Source: Tubiluchus corallicola (Eukaryota; Priapulida; Priapulimorpha; Priapulimorphida; Tubiluchidae). From it: 52,000 nucleotides of DNA. A model generated the notes under the pieces. That model was not told the DNA's origin. It searched no databases and saw only the letters and a list, made by a program, of their open reading frames with translations. Within the stretch, counting starts at the first letter, position 1, and every line of letters begins with the position of its first letter. The translations under genes and the position numbers were made by a program. This document shows positions 33,001 to 43,362 of the stretch, in pieces. Location of the stretch: the NCBI GenBank assembly GCA_030141605.1, contig JAQGDQ010000134.1, positions 263,001-315,000 of the forward strand, read 5' to 3'.

Positions 33001-35122
33001 AGCAAATCGTGAAACCCAGAAACAGCAAATGCATACTACTCTTAGTGGTTAGAATTTGCGGCACCGTATTACTTATTAGCTAGGTTTTAGCTTAGTCTTG
33101 TTATGTGAAAGAAGCTTTTTATAGACATGTTCTCTATTTTCTGCATGTGGCGTTGTCATGCCTGCTCTAGACTTTCGCGTCTCAATCCTCACTTTGTAGT
33201 TGGATCACTTTGTTCTTGGATTAACTGGATTTTTTATTATTCTTTGCTTTTACTTGTATGTTGTTGACGTTTTTACACATTTTACACATATTCAGAACGC
33301 GTTATTTTGACGTGTTCAGAACGAATTATTGTAGTACTTTATCGCTGGGCTATTGAAATTATAACGTCTTCCATAACGGTTGATTCTGTACAGACAAAGA
33401 TACGTCAAAACTCAAAATGTCAGGGGTCGAATAAAACTATGTCCTGGGTTCGGTAGCCAAGTGGTCCAGACTCAGATTCCAGATACCCTTAGTGGGTGCA
33501 GTCTTGGATTCGAGACCGACAACTCATATTCTCTAGTCTCTACATGTTATTCGTTACGTGCTGCGTCCTTACTGTATTGTTGCTAAACACCCGGCTATTT
33601 AGCGACAATGCAGTAAGGATGCAGTAATTAACGAATAACATGTAGAGACTAAAGAATGTGAGTTGCCGGTCTCGAATATGGTCTGTTAACTTCATTGTTC
33701 TCTATTTCTACGTTATAATGAAAATGTTATACTGTTATAGTGTTATACATAAAATGGACTGTTAGAAGAATAAAATTAGTAAGTTCAAATAATTAAAATG
33801 CGCTCCTATTTTTTTACATACTTATAGTTACTTCATCATTAATCACATGCTAAGTTACATTGTTATTTTATTATCAGGTCATACAAGTATCGTGTGAACT
33901 ACTGTTGTTACAAGATTAAGATATTCTGCCACCTTAAAGCCACAGCTCTTACTATTATTAAAAGGAAAAACAGAGGCAGGTGATGACTGTCGAGATAATA
34001 AGGGCTGGATTTCTGCATAAAGAGGCATCCTGCTCTGATGATTCGCTGGTCGCCTAGCAGCAAAATGACCTACAGAATAAGCTACTGCATTACGCTAGAA
34101 ATCACAAAATTCATCATTACGTAATTGCATTCTCTCCCCCATTTTTTTATTATTTGGAAAGGATATTTCGAGTCCTAAATAAAGTATTGTCACACTTTCA
34201 TTAATAGAAAATTAAAGAGTCTATGGTACTCAAAAGCTAATTTTCAAGAGGGTTTGGCCTTAAAACGCGAATTCGGACAAAATTTTGGATGTGCTACCTT
34301 CAGCGGCGCATCCACAATTATTTACGTTACAAAAATTACTTCAAAAACGCTGTGAGGACTCCAGATGATGTCACATAAATGTATGGAACTCAAGAAAGTG
34401 AAGCTAAATACATGCAGATGTCCATGATAAATTTAACCTACAACTCCGTAAAGCCCAAAACTCAGTATTTTTGTGCATCATTCGAGCACTCATCCCATTT
34501 GTGATTCATGGTTTATTTCCTTAAGGAACCATAACTTCGCAAGAATTCAAGTAAAAGCGCTTTAAAATGTCAGTCTATACATACCAAAGCACACAAGTGC
34601 GCAATTGGAGAGCTATACGTGAGTGGAAACGCTTGAGTGTTAAGTGCTCGTGGAAATTCACTTTTAGTACATTTATAATCTGTCAAATGATGCTGATTAG
34701 TTTGTTTCATTGAGTGATTAAACTTAGTAGCTCTTATTTCCTAAATATGAAGTATTTTGCAGTACACTGCTAGAAGGCAAAAATTAAATTACAAATTACT
34801 AGTAGTGGCACTTAAATACTTATATTAAACTCAAATTGTACAATTAAAAAGCAGTCGCAATTGCAAGAGGACCTCAACAGTGAAGCCCTATCCGGAATTA
34901 CCATTTGTTAAATACATCGAGTGGTATAGCCCAATGGTAGCATGCTCGCTTACCACACGGGAGGTTGCGCGTTCAACTCCCGACCTAGTCATGCCAAACA
35001 CTTAAAAATGATACTGCTGGTTACTTTATCGAAGCAACTTGCAGGTAATAATAACTGGGACCACCTTGGAAATAAGCACTGAGTTACTTAATGTGTTATC
35101 CTGGGACTATGTCCAAATGCAA

Positions 35123-35161
<39 letters not shown>

Positions 35162-36336
35162 ACTTATTATTAGCAAACCACCCACCTCGTAAACGTGAGC
35201 TTCACATTCAAATGAGAAATCCAGACGAAGAGTCATTGGCTATTGAAGTACATACTGACATAAGTCATACTTTAACAAATTAACATATTATAACTGGTTC
35301 TTGGTGAGTCCAAAACTTGCTCTAAGTTTGTACGATCAACAACACATTAAGTGGTGTTAATTCTACCTCCATATCAACAACAGTAGGTGTCGTCGTCATA
35401 TTAACAGTGATGATGTGGCGTTTAAATTCTGAACGACGCCATAAGTGATCTTAAGCGACGGCATCATTCACAATTAATTTAATTTTGAAATCAAACTCGC
35501 AAAACAGAAAATGTGAAAAAGTTATAACACAATTTGGATTTAAACCAGGGACTGTTCGGCACACCAGGCGGCAACCATAACCACTAGACTGCCATGTCCG
35601 CCAGCAGTCATTACAGTCCAAAGTTCATCCACAATCAAATAATTAACAGGCCAATTATAAGTATTGTGGCAGTAATCTGCATGATGATTTTTTCCAGCCT
35701 GTCCGAGAGCTGAGGATGGCAAGAATGAATATTTCTGTCCATCACCCGATGACAGGGGCAACTGGCAATGTATCGACGATCATCAGTTATGCGATGGTAA
35801 ATTTGACTGTCCAGGCAGAGAAGACGAATCCAATACACAATGTTTATTTTATAAAGTAGTAAGTTGATTAAGTGCATTTTATGTAATATGCTAAAAAGAA
35901 GACCAAGTAAATAAAGACCTGTTTAGTAATTTGATTGGTGACCAAAGAGAACAATGCTTCCGGATGGTTACATTTGCCGTACTTCCTTCAGCCATTCCCT
36001 CATTAAGCCTGGATTTGAACCAAGGACTTATAGATCACAAATTCCATGTCTTGGCCATTACACTACTCAGGCTCAGTGATAAGACCAGGTATAAATAATG
36101 CAATCCTTATAACTCACCAATAATGCAACATTTCCAAGTAACTATTTATTCACCCTAGATAAGTACCAACTAATTATACTCATATTTTTAGTTAATTTAC
36201 AACCTGAAAATATGGTGGTGGTCATATAATTAATCATTTATACTGCTTTCTGTTCTTGTTTTAGGTGCAGTCACAGATTGCGGTTTTAGCTGAAAACTTG
36301 ATACACATAAACGCACATCTAGAAGAAGCAGTTATT
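29377..36336 (+). CDS. Secreted LDL-receptor class A domain protein, 5' coding exons (3' end incomplete)
   Basis: Three coding exons with matching phases: 29377-29506 (phase 1 out), 35698-35858 (phase 0 out) and 36265-36336 (phase 0 out), each with good GT-AG sites. Exon 1 encodes a signal peptide; after MLYVQMIPT comes a hydrophobic stretch (RLVLMSFLLFLVLTCVSS), with cleavage likely near residue 30. Exon 2 encodes an LDLa domain with six cysteines (C45, 57, 68, 75, 81, 92) around FCPSPDDRG, WQCIDDHQLCDGKFDC and REDE, the calcium-binding style of this fold. Exon 3 adds a short helix (QIAVLAENLIHINAHLEEAV). A single-LDLa small secreted protein recalls the Jelly belly/HEN-1 ligand group or LDLa-bearing prohormones, but I cannot assign it. 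Intron 1 is 6.2 kb and full of repeats. The frame stays open at 36336, so more exons follow. Confidence 0.65.
29937..30160. repeat. Compound tetranucleotide microsatellite ACTT/ACTG, 56 units
   Basis: 224 bases, every unit either ACTT or ACTG and none broken. Order: 22 ACTT; ACTG-ACTT-ACTG-ACTT; 19 ACTG; 5 ACTT; ACTG-ACTT-ACTG; 3 ACTT. It follows GAAATAAAATAA, which looks like a retroelement tail that may have seeded it. Confidence 0.97.
30161..33439. other. Intron 1 of the LDLa-protein gene; no other gene seen
   Basis: AT-rich. It includes a short CAG/CAA-rich patch (32640-32690) and several ATGACGTCA-like sites near 31965 and 32130. No reading frame here has domain or splice support. Confidence 0.35.
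33448..33587 (+). mobile_element. tRNA-derived SINE, plus strand
   Basis: Contains a polymerase III A box (TAGCCAAGTGG, 33456-33466) and a B box (GGATTCGAGACC, 33507-33518) with tRNA-like spacing. The cloverleaf pairing is poor, so this is a SINE head rather than a tRNA. Its 3' body forms the left arm of the inverted repeat at 33508-33677. Confidence 0.55.
33508..33677. repeat. Inverted repeat, 80 bp arms around a 10 bp loop
   Basis: Left arm 33508-33587 (ATTCGAGACC ... TTGCTAAA) and right arm 33598-33677 (TTTAGCGACA ... GGTCTCGAAT) are reverse complements with few mismatches; the loop is CACCCGGCTA. Both arms hold SINE B box and body sequence, so this is a tail-to-tail SINE pair whose second copy is cut off at the B box. 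As intron RNA it would form a long hairpin. Confidence 0.9.
33678..34914. other. Intron sequence, nothing recognised
   Basis: Still in intron 1 of the LDLa-protein gene. No coding frame, tandem repeat or RNA gene is evident. Confidence 0.35.
34915..35161 (+). mobile_element. tRNA-derived SINE with (TTG)n tail
   Basis: Head at about 34917-34993 with A box TAGCCCAATGG (34927-34937) and B box GCGTTCAACTCC (34969-34980). A non-tRNA body of about 130 bases follows, then a (TTG)n tail at 35124-35161. The anticodon stem is mismatched and the anticodon would be ACC, unusual for animals, so this is not a functional tRNA. Head, body and tail are complete. Confidence 0.75.
35531..35602 (-). mobile_element. 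tRNA-derived SINE head, minus strand
   Basis: On the minus strand, an A box region TGGCAGTCTAGTGG (35594-35581) is followed by a B box CTGGTTTAAATCCA (35548-35535). It lies about 95 bases upstream of the LDLa exon at 35698, within its intron. Confidence 0.55.
36003..36075 (-). mobile_element. tRNA-derived SINE head, minus strand
   Basis: On the minus strand, A box sequence TGAGTAGTGTAATGGCC (36069-36053) and B box TTGGTTCAAATCCAGG (36023-36008). It lies in intron 2 of the LDLa-protein gene and differs in sequence from the copy at 35531. Confidence 0.55.
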
Positions 36337-36851
36337 GTAAGTTTAGAAAAGTAGGAAGATGGAACTAATACACTACAAATAGTGAATGCTAAGAACAACA
36401 AGTTAGCTGCATTCTACCAATCACTTAATAAGTTTCAAGAAGAGGAAGAATACAAACATATTGCCTATGATAACATGCGAAAAACTTGTATGACTGGCAC
36501 AATATCTATTACCGTCTTCAAAGCTTGGTGGCACTACAATCGCTTATCACAGAGCTAGACGAAGGCCTTACTTTGAGAAATGCCTCACTAACCTCTCCAT
36601 GTCCATTCCAGGCTTAATTTGCAATGTTTCGCTAATTGTTTTAAAACTATTGCTTCGTTTACCGCGTTTATGTGCCCGTATAGCTGAAGTGGGATCTAGT
36701 AAACTCCAAAGAATCCGGAATTGAAGGAAACGGTAGCTGCTTAGCGAAGCCATTTCGTAAGCTGCATGGCATAGCGGCATAAACAAAAAAACTAACTTTG
36801 TGTACGGTGTTATTTGATTGCTTTCAATTGACTAAACCAATTGACTTTGAG

Positions 36852-36902
36852 GAGAGGAGAGCTCATCTGTTGAGAGCCGTTGTGAGCGATTACCAGGAGC
36901 AG
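36852..36902 (+). other. Candidate fourth coding exon of the LDLa-protein gene
   Basis: 51 bases encode ERRAHLLRAVVSDYQEQ, ending at a good donor (CAG then GTAAAC). The phase (0 in, 0 out) fits exon 3. The helical, charged content suits a continuation of EEAVI. The acceptor (TTTGAG) has a weak pyrimidine tract, which is the main doubt. Confidence 0.35.
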
Positions 36903-38306
36903 GTAAACTTTTCAGTGGATACATGTTTTGTGCTCAACTCTATTTCCACTGCAAAGTGACGCGTTCGGCATAACCCGGCTCTTTTTAGTCCCTTTCGCTC
37001 CTCTAGTGCCCAAGCCTACTGGTGTGCCTATTTTGACTGACTGCGTGGCTTCATTTTCCACTGTGTCACAGAAAGTGCTGATGTGATCAATCAACAATTC
37101 GAAATGAAAAACATTTTATAGGGTCACATGCTGACCGCCAGGCTGCTAAATCGCACAAGTGTAGTTTTGCTCATCTACCTCGACCCGGCTTTCTGTACTG
37201 TAACGTTTTCATTACAAAAAAGGATGTCCTGGATATTTCGATTTTTTGACATCAGACCCCCATGTGGTCAAAGAAAGGAAGGGCGGGTCTTTTCCCCCTT
37301 TGGTAGCCTTTACACTAGATACGGATTCCTAGATGCTGAACGTGTTCTCGACTTTCTAACTAGTATAAACGGGTTTATATTCTAGCTTCTATTCACTGGA
37401 ATATAGTTATTACAGTACTAGTAATACCTTATGTTCACCTACGCCTGCGGCTGTCATCAACTGAAGAAGGTGCAATGAGCCTTTTCACAGTTCCTGCGAT
37501 AGATGATAATCGTGAAAACGTCAAAGGTTAGAAACTTATCTGGTTCATTTTTTCTTGTTCCCAAACAAGATGCTGCCAGTAAATTACTCTTCGCACAGAC
37601 TAATGCATAATTAAGTAAAGCCCGCGTAAAACAACTGAAGTTACTGAACTGAACGCGGCAAACGCGTTTGCTTTACCCACATGCCAGGCGACGGTTGTAG
37701 TTAAGAATGTGAAATTCACTTAACCTTTGACCTACAACAACTGCGCCTGAGCACAACGAAACCGTGAAAAGGCTTATTCCAAACCTTTGCTTTCATTTAT
37801 GCTTGTGCTGTAAAATGTTCAACTTGAAAGGCTTCGCAAGTCATCTAGAGAATAGCACAACCTAAGGCAAAACAGGTATAGGAAGAACTCTTTCAAATGC
37901 TTGCACATCCCTTGATAGAATACCTACATTATTTTCTACTAATACGTATAAAAAAATCTGTGCTATGTTTAATAAAATGAGATTTGTTTGAATGTGACGA
38001 GCGTTGGACAAAGCAGGCTTACTTTCGGGGCCCGCTAAAAGCACTCTTTTTACGACAGTTCAAATGTTTCTGCCAAATTAAAGCATCGCTTTGTACTTGG
38101 AAGCAGATTTTTATAACCAGAATACAAGTTTGATAAGGTCACATTGAAGTGATACATTAAAGCAGGATTAAATCAAGAGGCTGTATTACTAGACTATGTA
38201 CACCGCCACCTAGTAAAAGTGAATATTATAACTGATGGCAATGTTTGGCCTTAGTGAAGTTTTAAACTGTGAACATTGACAGTTGACGACCCCTGTTGTC
38301 TTCTAG

Positions 38307-38310
38307 ATGG
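38307..38310 (+). other. Candidate 4 nt microexon (ATGG)
   Basis: A strong acceptor (CCCCTGTTGTCTTCTAG) and a consensus donor (GTAAGT) are separated by only ATGG. A 4-base exon would change phase 0 to phase 1, exactly what the open frame at 38429 needs. It could instead be a chance pairing or an intronic splicing control site. Confidence 0.3.
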
Positions 38311-38428
38311 GTAAGTTCTCTCATATTCAATAAAAATGGCGGATAAAAGTAGCTATCATTTATTTATGCTTACACTTTTGTAAATTCTTTTTAATTACGC
38401 AGTTTGATTTCTTACCCTCAACCTGCAG

Positions 38429-38531
38429 GGTACTTTTCATGTCAAAACTTAAAAGGAAAATGCTTCACATGGAATATGTCAGCGATGCAGTTTTTGAGAA
38501 AGGCATTAATGGGTGGCAGTGATACTTATAA
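38429..38531 (+). other. Candidate coding exon of the LDLa-protein gene
   Basis: A strong acceptor (TTGATTTCTTACCCTCAACC then TGCAG) precedes a frame open only in phase 1: YFSCQNLKGKCFTWNMSAMQ followed by FLRKALMGGSDTY, with a GTACGT donor at 38532. FSCxxxxGKC looks like a half LDLa motif. If not spliced, the frame ends at TAG 38558. Confidence 0.35.
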
Positions 38532-38924
38532 GTACGTCACTCTGTTATTTCCGCTCTAGTATCATTTAATAACAGCCTGTTGCTTTTATAATGATTATGA
38601 TAATAAAAATTAGTAGAGAGCGTTTTAGTCCTATTGTACAATTGTACATGCATTCTAAACCACAGCTGATCATAGTTCCGAAACTATGTAATAGGAATTA
38701 CAATGTACATAATAATTATATGTGCATTACTTGGAATTCAATACTTATGCAAAAGCATTTTTGTTATTGAACTAATAATGACAATGACAATGGTAAATAA
38801 AGAGATCGATATTTGTTTATTTGTTTATCGTAAATTGATCATTTTGTTATGTTTACAAACCGAACACTTCCAAAGATGATGTTGGCTACTAAATAAAGTT
38901 ACGGAGTAATACAGGTATTGCGGT

Positions 38925-39100
38925 CATCATTATTCATTACCATCATCATCATCATCATCATCGTCATGATAATCGTCTTTATCATAGCCAATGTCATCAT
39001 TATCGTCATAATCTCTGTTATCATTACCATAATCATCAGTCACATCAACATCAGAACCCTAGTCATTATTAATGTCAGCATCATCATCATTGTCGTCACA
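38925..39100. repeat. Degenerate ATC/ATT-rich trinucleotide region
   Basis: A short perfect (ATC)n at 38941-38962 grades into diverged CATCAT, GTCATAAT and ATCATTACC. The Ile-rich open frame over it is a composition artefact. Confidence 0.75.
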
Positions 39101-39110
39101 TTTTTCTCAG

Positions 39111-39146
39111 CGATATTCCTAAACAGAAGAAGAGTTCTGTGCTACG
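39111..39146 (+). other. Candidate small coding exon with dibasic site
   Basis: 36 bases between a pyrimidine-rich acceptor (CACATTTTTCTCAG) and a strong donor (GTGAGT). In the phase left by 38531 it encodes NDIPKQKKSSVLR, with a KK pair. The phase match and splice sites support it, but it is very short and nothing downstream could be linked. Confidence 0.3.
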
Positions 39147-39351
39147 GTGAGTAAAATTTTTTGGGGCAGTGGGTGATCTTGAGTAAGTGCACCATGGTTC
39201 TCCTAGTTTGCAGACCAAAATTCCACGATTTCACAATCATTTATGCCAACAGGAATAGCAAACGAAATTCTAATAAAAATAAATTAAAGTGAGTAACATT
39301 GGAAAATTACTTTTCGATCATGAAACGGTCACAAATTTCGGTTCTGGTAAC

Positions 39352-39708
39352 CAAGGGCGTAGGCAGGTTCTAAAATTAGGGGGAGCAAGCAAGCACACAG
39401 AAACAGGCGCCCTGACACATACCAAGAAAGCGTCGTGATGCATGAAGAAATTATATGTTTGCCTATGCCACCACAGACAGTATCAGCGTGTGACAAGAAT
39501 ATATACTGATAATTAGATTTGAGGCAATTTTATTCTTGGTTTAATCAGTCAACCTTGACAAATGAGGTGCATAAATGCACATTTATTTTAAAAACACGTA
39601 CAGGAGGCAGGTTGGTCAAATAAAGTAATAAGGCAGGCAGTTGAAAACGCGCCAATTTTGAAAAATGCGCTTGGGGAGCGATTGCTTCCTCTATTAGCTG
39701 CCCCACTG
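39352..39708. mobile_element. Non-autonomous hAT-like MITE with 8 bp target duplication
   Basis: The left end is CAAGGGCGTAGGCAGG, and the right end inverted is CAGTGGGGCAGC, an imperfect inverted pair in hAT style. The flanks CTGGTAAC (39344-39351) and TTGGTAAC (39709-39716) form an 8-base target duplication with one difference. There is no coding content. Confidence 0.6.
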
Positions 39709-39716
39709 TTGGTAAC

Positions 39717-41144
39717 TCGTGAGCAATAGGACAATAGGTTAGCAGAGCTGCAGAATTAGCCTAACATAAAAATAATAATTTGCAAGCTGTTTATCGTACA
39801 GTAAGGAAATTTCGGATAGTGTAATATTTAAAAATGAAGCTATAAAATGTGATTGTAAAGTTATAATTAACTTGATAATATTTGTTTAAGCATATAAACA
39901 ACAACATTAACGAATTAACTTAGCAATTAAACCGTCGGCAAATTACTATAATGGGAGCTCTCGTAATCTTGGCGTGTGGAAAAACATTTTCTAACACAAG
40001 CCTTGTGATTGCAATAATAAAGGATATGAATTATCCATTTTTATGCAACTAAGTACGTTTCACAGTTTTAATTGCTATTGTTACATAACCGCATAATTTT
40101 TTTAATTAAGCATTGTAAACTGCAAATGCATTTTTTCTTTTACGGTGGATTCACTAGACCGATTAATAATCAATTTATTCTTCGTTAAAATAAAAAAAAT
40201 GCTTGACATGGTTACTGTTATTTAAGAGAGTTTACTGATAAAGCAAAGGCAATGTCTAAATTTATTTGACATAATTGCCCTCAATATAGGGAACGCAGAC
40301 AATCACACCAATCAAATTTTGTTATCTTACGTGGTTCTCAGAATATGCGGCAGAATGGGCTTTAAACACTTCATACTTAATCATCGCTGCTTTTGTCAAT
40401 GCATTAATGAAGAAGATTGCTAATCAAAATGGCACAAAAGCTAATGTGAATTGAATCAAATAAATTATATTTATACACACATAAATACAAACGATAAAAT
40501 CTTACTATTATTAACGAGGTTGTAGAAAAGATCGTAAGATTTATTATTAGAATATCCATGGAATTATCTACAGAATCAAAGTCATCGTAGGAAGTGTCTC
40601 TTACCAAAATCAATTAAGCGGGCTGCTAGGATGTTATTTCCTTACATACTCTCATGCGGAAAAATTATCTTAAGATATCTTAAGTTTCCTGACACCACAT
40701 TCATTATGTTACACTTGGGCTTACACAAAGAGAGAGAATAATTTCCCCTGTTTCTCTGTATGACCTTTATTTGAAGCAGATGGTAGGACTTAAGTGTTAT
40801 TATGCAGTAATTAAGACAGCTGAATACGGGATAAAACTAGATTTCGTACCACACATTTTCAATTATGAAAGTTAAACCTAGCCAAGCTTACCTATGTGCT
40901 ATTAAGATAAAGGTTTCATGTTTGCACAGTCCATGAAAAGACGAGCTTCTCTTGTTTGTGTCGTACGATATTAATTATACTTACACCCACGAGCTGTAGT
41001 GGTTCATGATAACGTCTGCAAAGTACACCTGTAGAAAACATCTGTAGACCCACTGCAAAGGTCAGGAAACACTGATTCCAATGAATTGTTGGATGGATGA
41101 TCGCAGAAAAAATAGTAGCAGTCATATCTTGTTGCTCTAGAGGG
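39717..41144. other. No gene recognised
   Basis: AT-rich sequence. Any further exons of the LDLa gene would lie from here rightward, but no splice-bounded open frame stands out. Confidence 0.35.
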
Positions 41145-41960
41145 ACCGGAGATAGCTCTATATGGAGTAAAGACAGTCTAAGGATAGCTTTAGGGAGTAA
41201 AGGCAAGTTTAGTGAATAGAGAAAACTTTAGGGAACACAGAGATTTAGGGAGTAGGGATAACTTTTTGAGGAGTAAAGACAGATCTAGGGAGCAAAGACG
41301 GATCTAAGGAGAAAGGGGGTAGGGACAGCCCTGGGGAGTAAAGACAGGACCAGCGAGAAGGAACAACTCCGTGGAATAAAGACAGCAATAGAGAGAGTAG
41401 GGAGAGCTCGCGAGAAAAAAGACAGGACCAGGGAGTAGGGACAACACGCAAGAGTAAAGACAGGACTATGAAGTGGGGAGAGCTCTGAGGAGTAAAGACA
41501 GGACTAGCGAGTAGGGACAGCTCGCGAGAGTAAAGCCAGGAATAGGGAGTAGGGACAACTCTGAGGAGTAAAGACAGGACTAGCGAGCTTGCGAGAGTAA
41601 AGACAGGACTAGGGAATAGGGACAGCACGCGAGAGTAAAGACAGGACTAGGGAACAGGGACAGCTCGCGAGAGTAAAGACAGGACTAAGGAGTAGGGAGA
41701 ACTCGCGAGAGAACAGACAGGATTAAGCAGTTGGAACACCTCACGAGAGTAAAGACAGGACCAGGGAGTAGAAACATCTCGCGAGAGTAAAGGTAAGACT
41801 AGGGACTAAAGACTACTCGGGGGAGTGAAAACAGGCCTAAGACTAAGGACTGATCTGGGAAACAAAGAATAATCTAGGAGGATTTGGGACAACCCTAGGA
41901 AGTGAAGATGGGCGGTTGCAAGTAAAGGCAGACAGCCCTATGGATCGAAAAGACAAGTCT
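41145..41960. repeat. Degenerate purine-rich minisatellite
   Basis: Imperfect tandem units of roughly 38-40 bases built from GGGAGTAGGGACAGCTCGCG, AGAGTAAAGACAGGACTAG and variants; best preserved about 41400-41800 and more diverged at both ends. The 127-residue Leu/Ser/Pro-rich minus-strand frame at 41245-41628 is the repeat read backwards. Confidence 0.85.
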
Positions 41961-42166
41961 AGGTATTAGTTCATAGATATAGACATTGGGCATATGCAGC
42001 TCCTGATATTTATTCAGCAAAATTTACCTTATTGGAGAGCATTTTTTCAATGCCATGAAGTAGCTGCTGGAGGAGGAAATAAAGATCCATAAAGATCATA
42101 CATGAATAGTAAATGTGCAACCACTTATTTTAATTAGCACATGACGCACAAGTGGAACACGTAGCA

Positions 42167-42907
42167 TCCTTCAAGCAGGTAAACGTGATATTATAACTTT
42201 GTGTAGAAAGTTCTTTGGGGCATACCTCAAAATTCCATTTTCTTCCCGTTTAATAACCAGACTAAAAAGTCGTTCATTGGTTTATTTTGGCTGCTACTTA
42301 GTTTCCTAGCCTGAGAAGTTGCAACTGTGTGCACTTACTGACCAAAGTTTAGCAACGCCAAGCCTAATCAGCAAATGAATGAGTGACTGCCTAGAATAAC
42401 TAACCTCTAAACGATTTCGTTTGGCATGACGTTGCAGCTCCCGGTATTTGCTATTTTGAGGACTTGCGTGAATCCAAACATGGCTAAGGCACCGCTGCTG
42501 GTTCAGTATCTCATCTTACAGGAGTAATGAGATACCCAAGTATCGATCGAGTCACAACCATGTTCAGCAGACTTGGCCGCTGAGTTAAATCCCAATTTAC
42601 AATGTCTGTTGAACCGTAGAACTATTAGACTTATCTAAAACCCTTTTCACATGGCAAAATAGTGCGAGTGTTAACATGATCACTAAACAAACCACTTTGA
42701 ACCAAACAGAGTACATTGTTAACGTCACGCCGCTCAAAGGGTTTTAGTGTAAAACGGTTTAAAATGGTTTTCAAAGTAACTCCCAGGCAGGTTTCAAAAC
42801 TGTTTGGTGACGTCGATTTGAAATGGTTTAAGCTTTTCATTTGAACATTCAAAACGATTTCAAAACGGTTCACACTTCCCGGGTGAAATGAATAAAAATT
42901 TTGAATT
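42167..42907 (+). repeat. Direct duplication, copy 1 (0.74 kb)
   Basis: Starts TCCTTCAAGCAGGTAAACG and ends GAATAAAAATTTTGAATT. Nearly identical to 43363-44108, differing by scattered substitutions and small indels. Each copy includes a short hairpin (GTATCTCAT / ATGAGATAC) and a block of repeated CAAAACGATTTCAAAACGG-type motifs. Probably a dispersed element or segmental duplication; no long frame is conserved between the copies. Confidence 0.9.
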
Positions 42908-43362
42908 CTTCTGTGAAACGGTGTTTCTTGCAATAGTCCCGCGGCTTTTGATTTACACTACACATCTTGCTACATTTCCTTTTTAATTAATACGGCTTGC
43001 CAGTAACCAAGTGAGTTAACTGCTACACAGATGATTCACCAATAGTTGATTTTACATTAATTTTTGTCATCATAATGCTGTGAAATGTTTACTACTGTGC
43101 TAGACATGTACAACTAGCAACAATTCATTGTGATACTTTTTAAAATTGTATGTTGCACATTTGCTCAAAAATCCATGATCAATAATACGGCTAATGATTT
43201 GTTATTTAATATTAAACAATCGGCTTCTATGTTTTTCACTTGTATTTTTGCATAATGTGTCCTATTTGTTGATGTAGAATTTGCCAGTGCACTCTGTAAT
43301 TGAAGTATTTGTGCAACAAACTTGAAATGAATTAAATTGACAAATTACAATCATGTTGCTGG

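Noticed and set aside
34917-34993. A possible tRNA-Gly gene
   Set aside because: Boxes A and B are present, but the anticodon stem is mismatched, the anticodon would be ACC, and a SINE body with a (TTG)n tail follows. Called a SINE instead.
35540-35877. Minus-strand open frames opposite the LDLa exon
   Set aside because: Antisense shadows of the LDLa exon and a SINE; the plus-strand frame has all six LDLa cysteines and matched splice phases.
37010-37051. A short terminal exon for the LDLa gene after the acceptor TTTCGCTCCTCTAG
   Set aside because: The acceptor is strong, but the phase-compatible frame gives only nine residues before a stop and no recognisable ending. The 38429 exon chain explains more.
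37128-37385. 85-residue plus-strand open frame
   Set aside because: No domain, no splice-site support and no phase link to the neighbouring LDLa gene exons.
41245-41628. 127-residue Leu/Ser/Pro-rich minus-strand protein
   Set aside because: It is the degenerate minisatellite read in reverse; its internal repeats match the DNA period.
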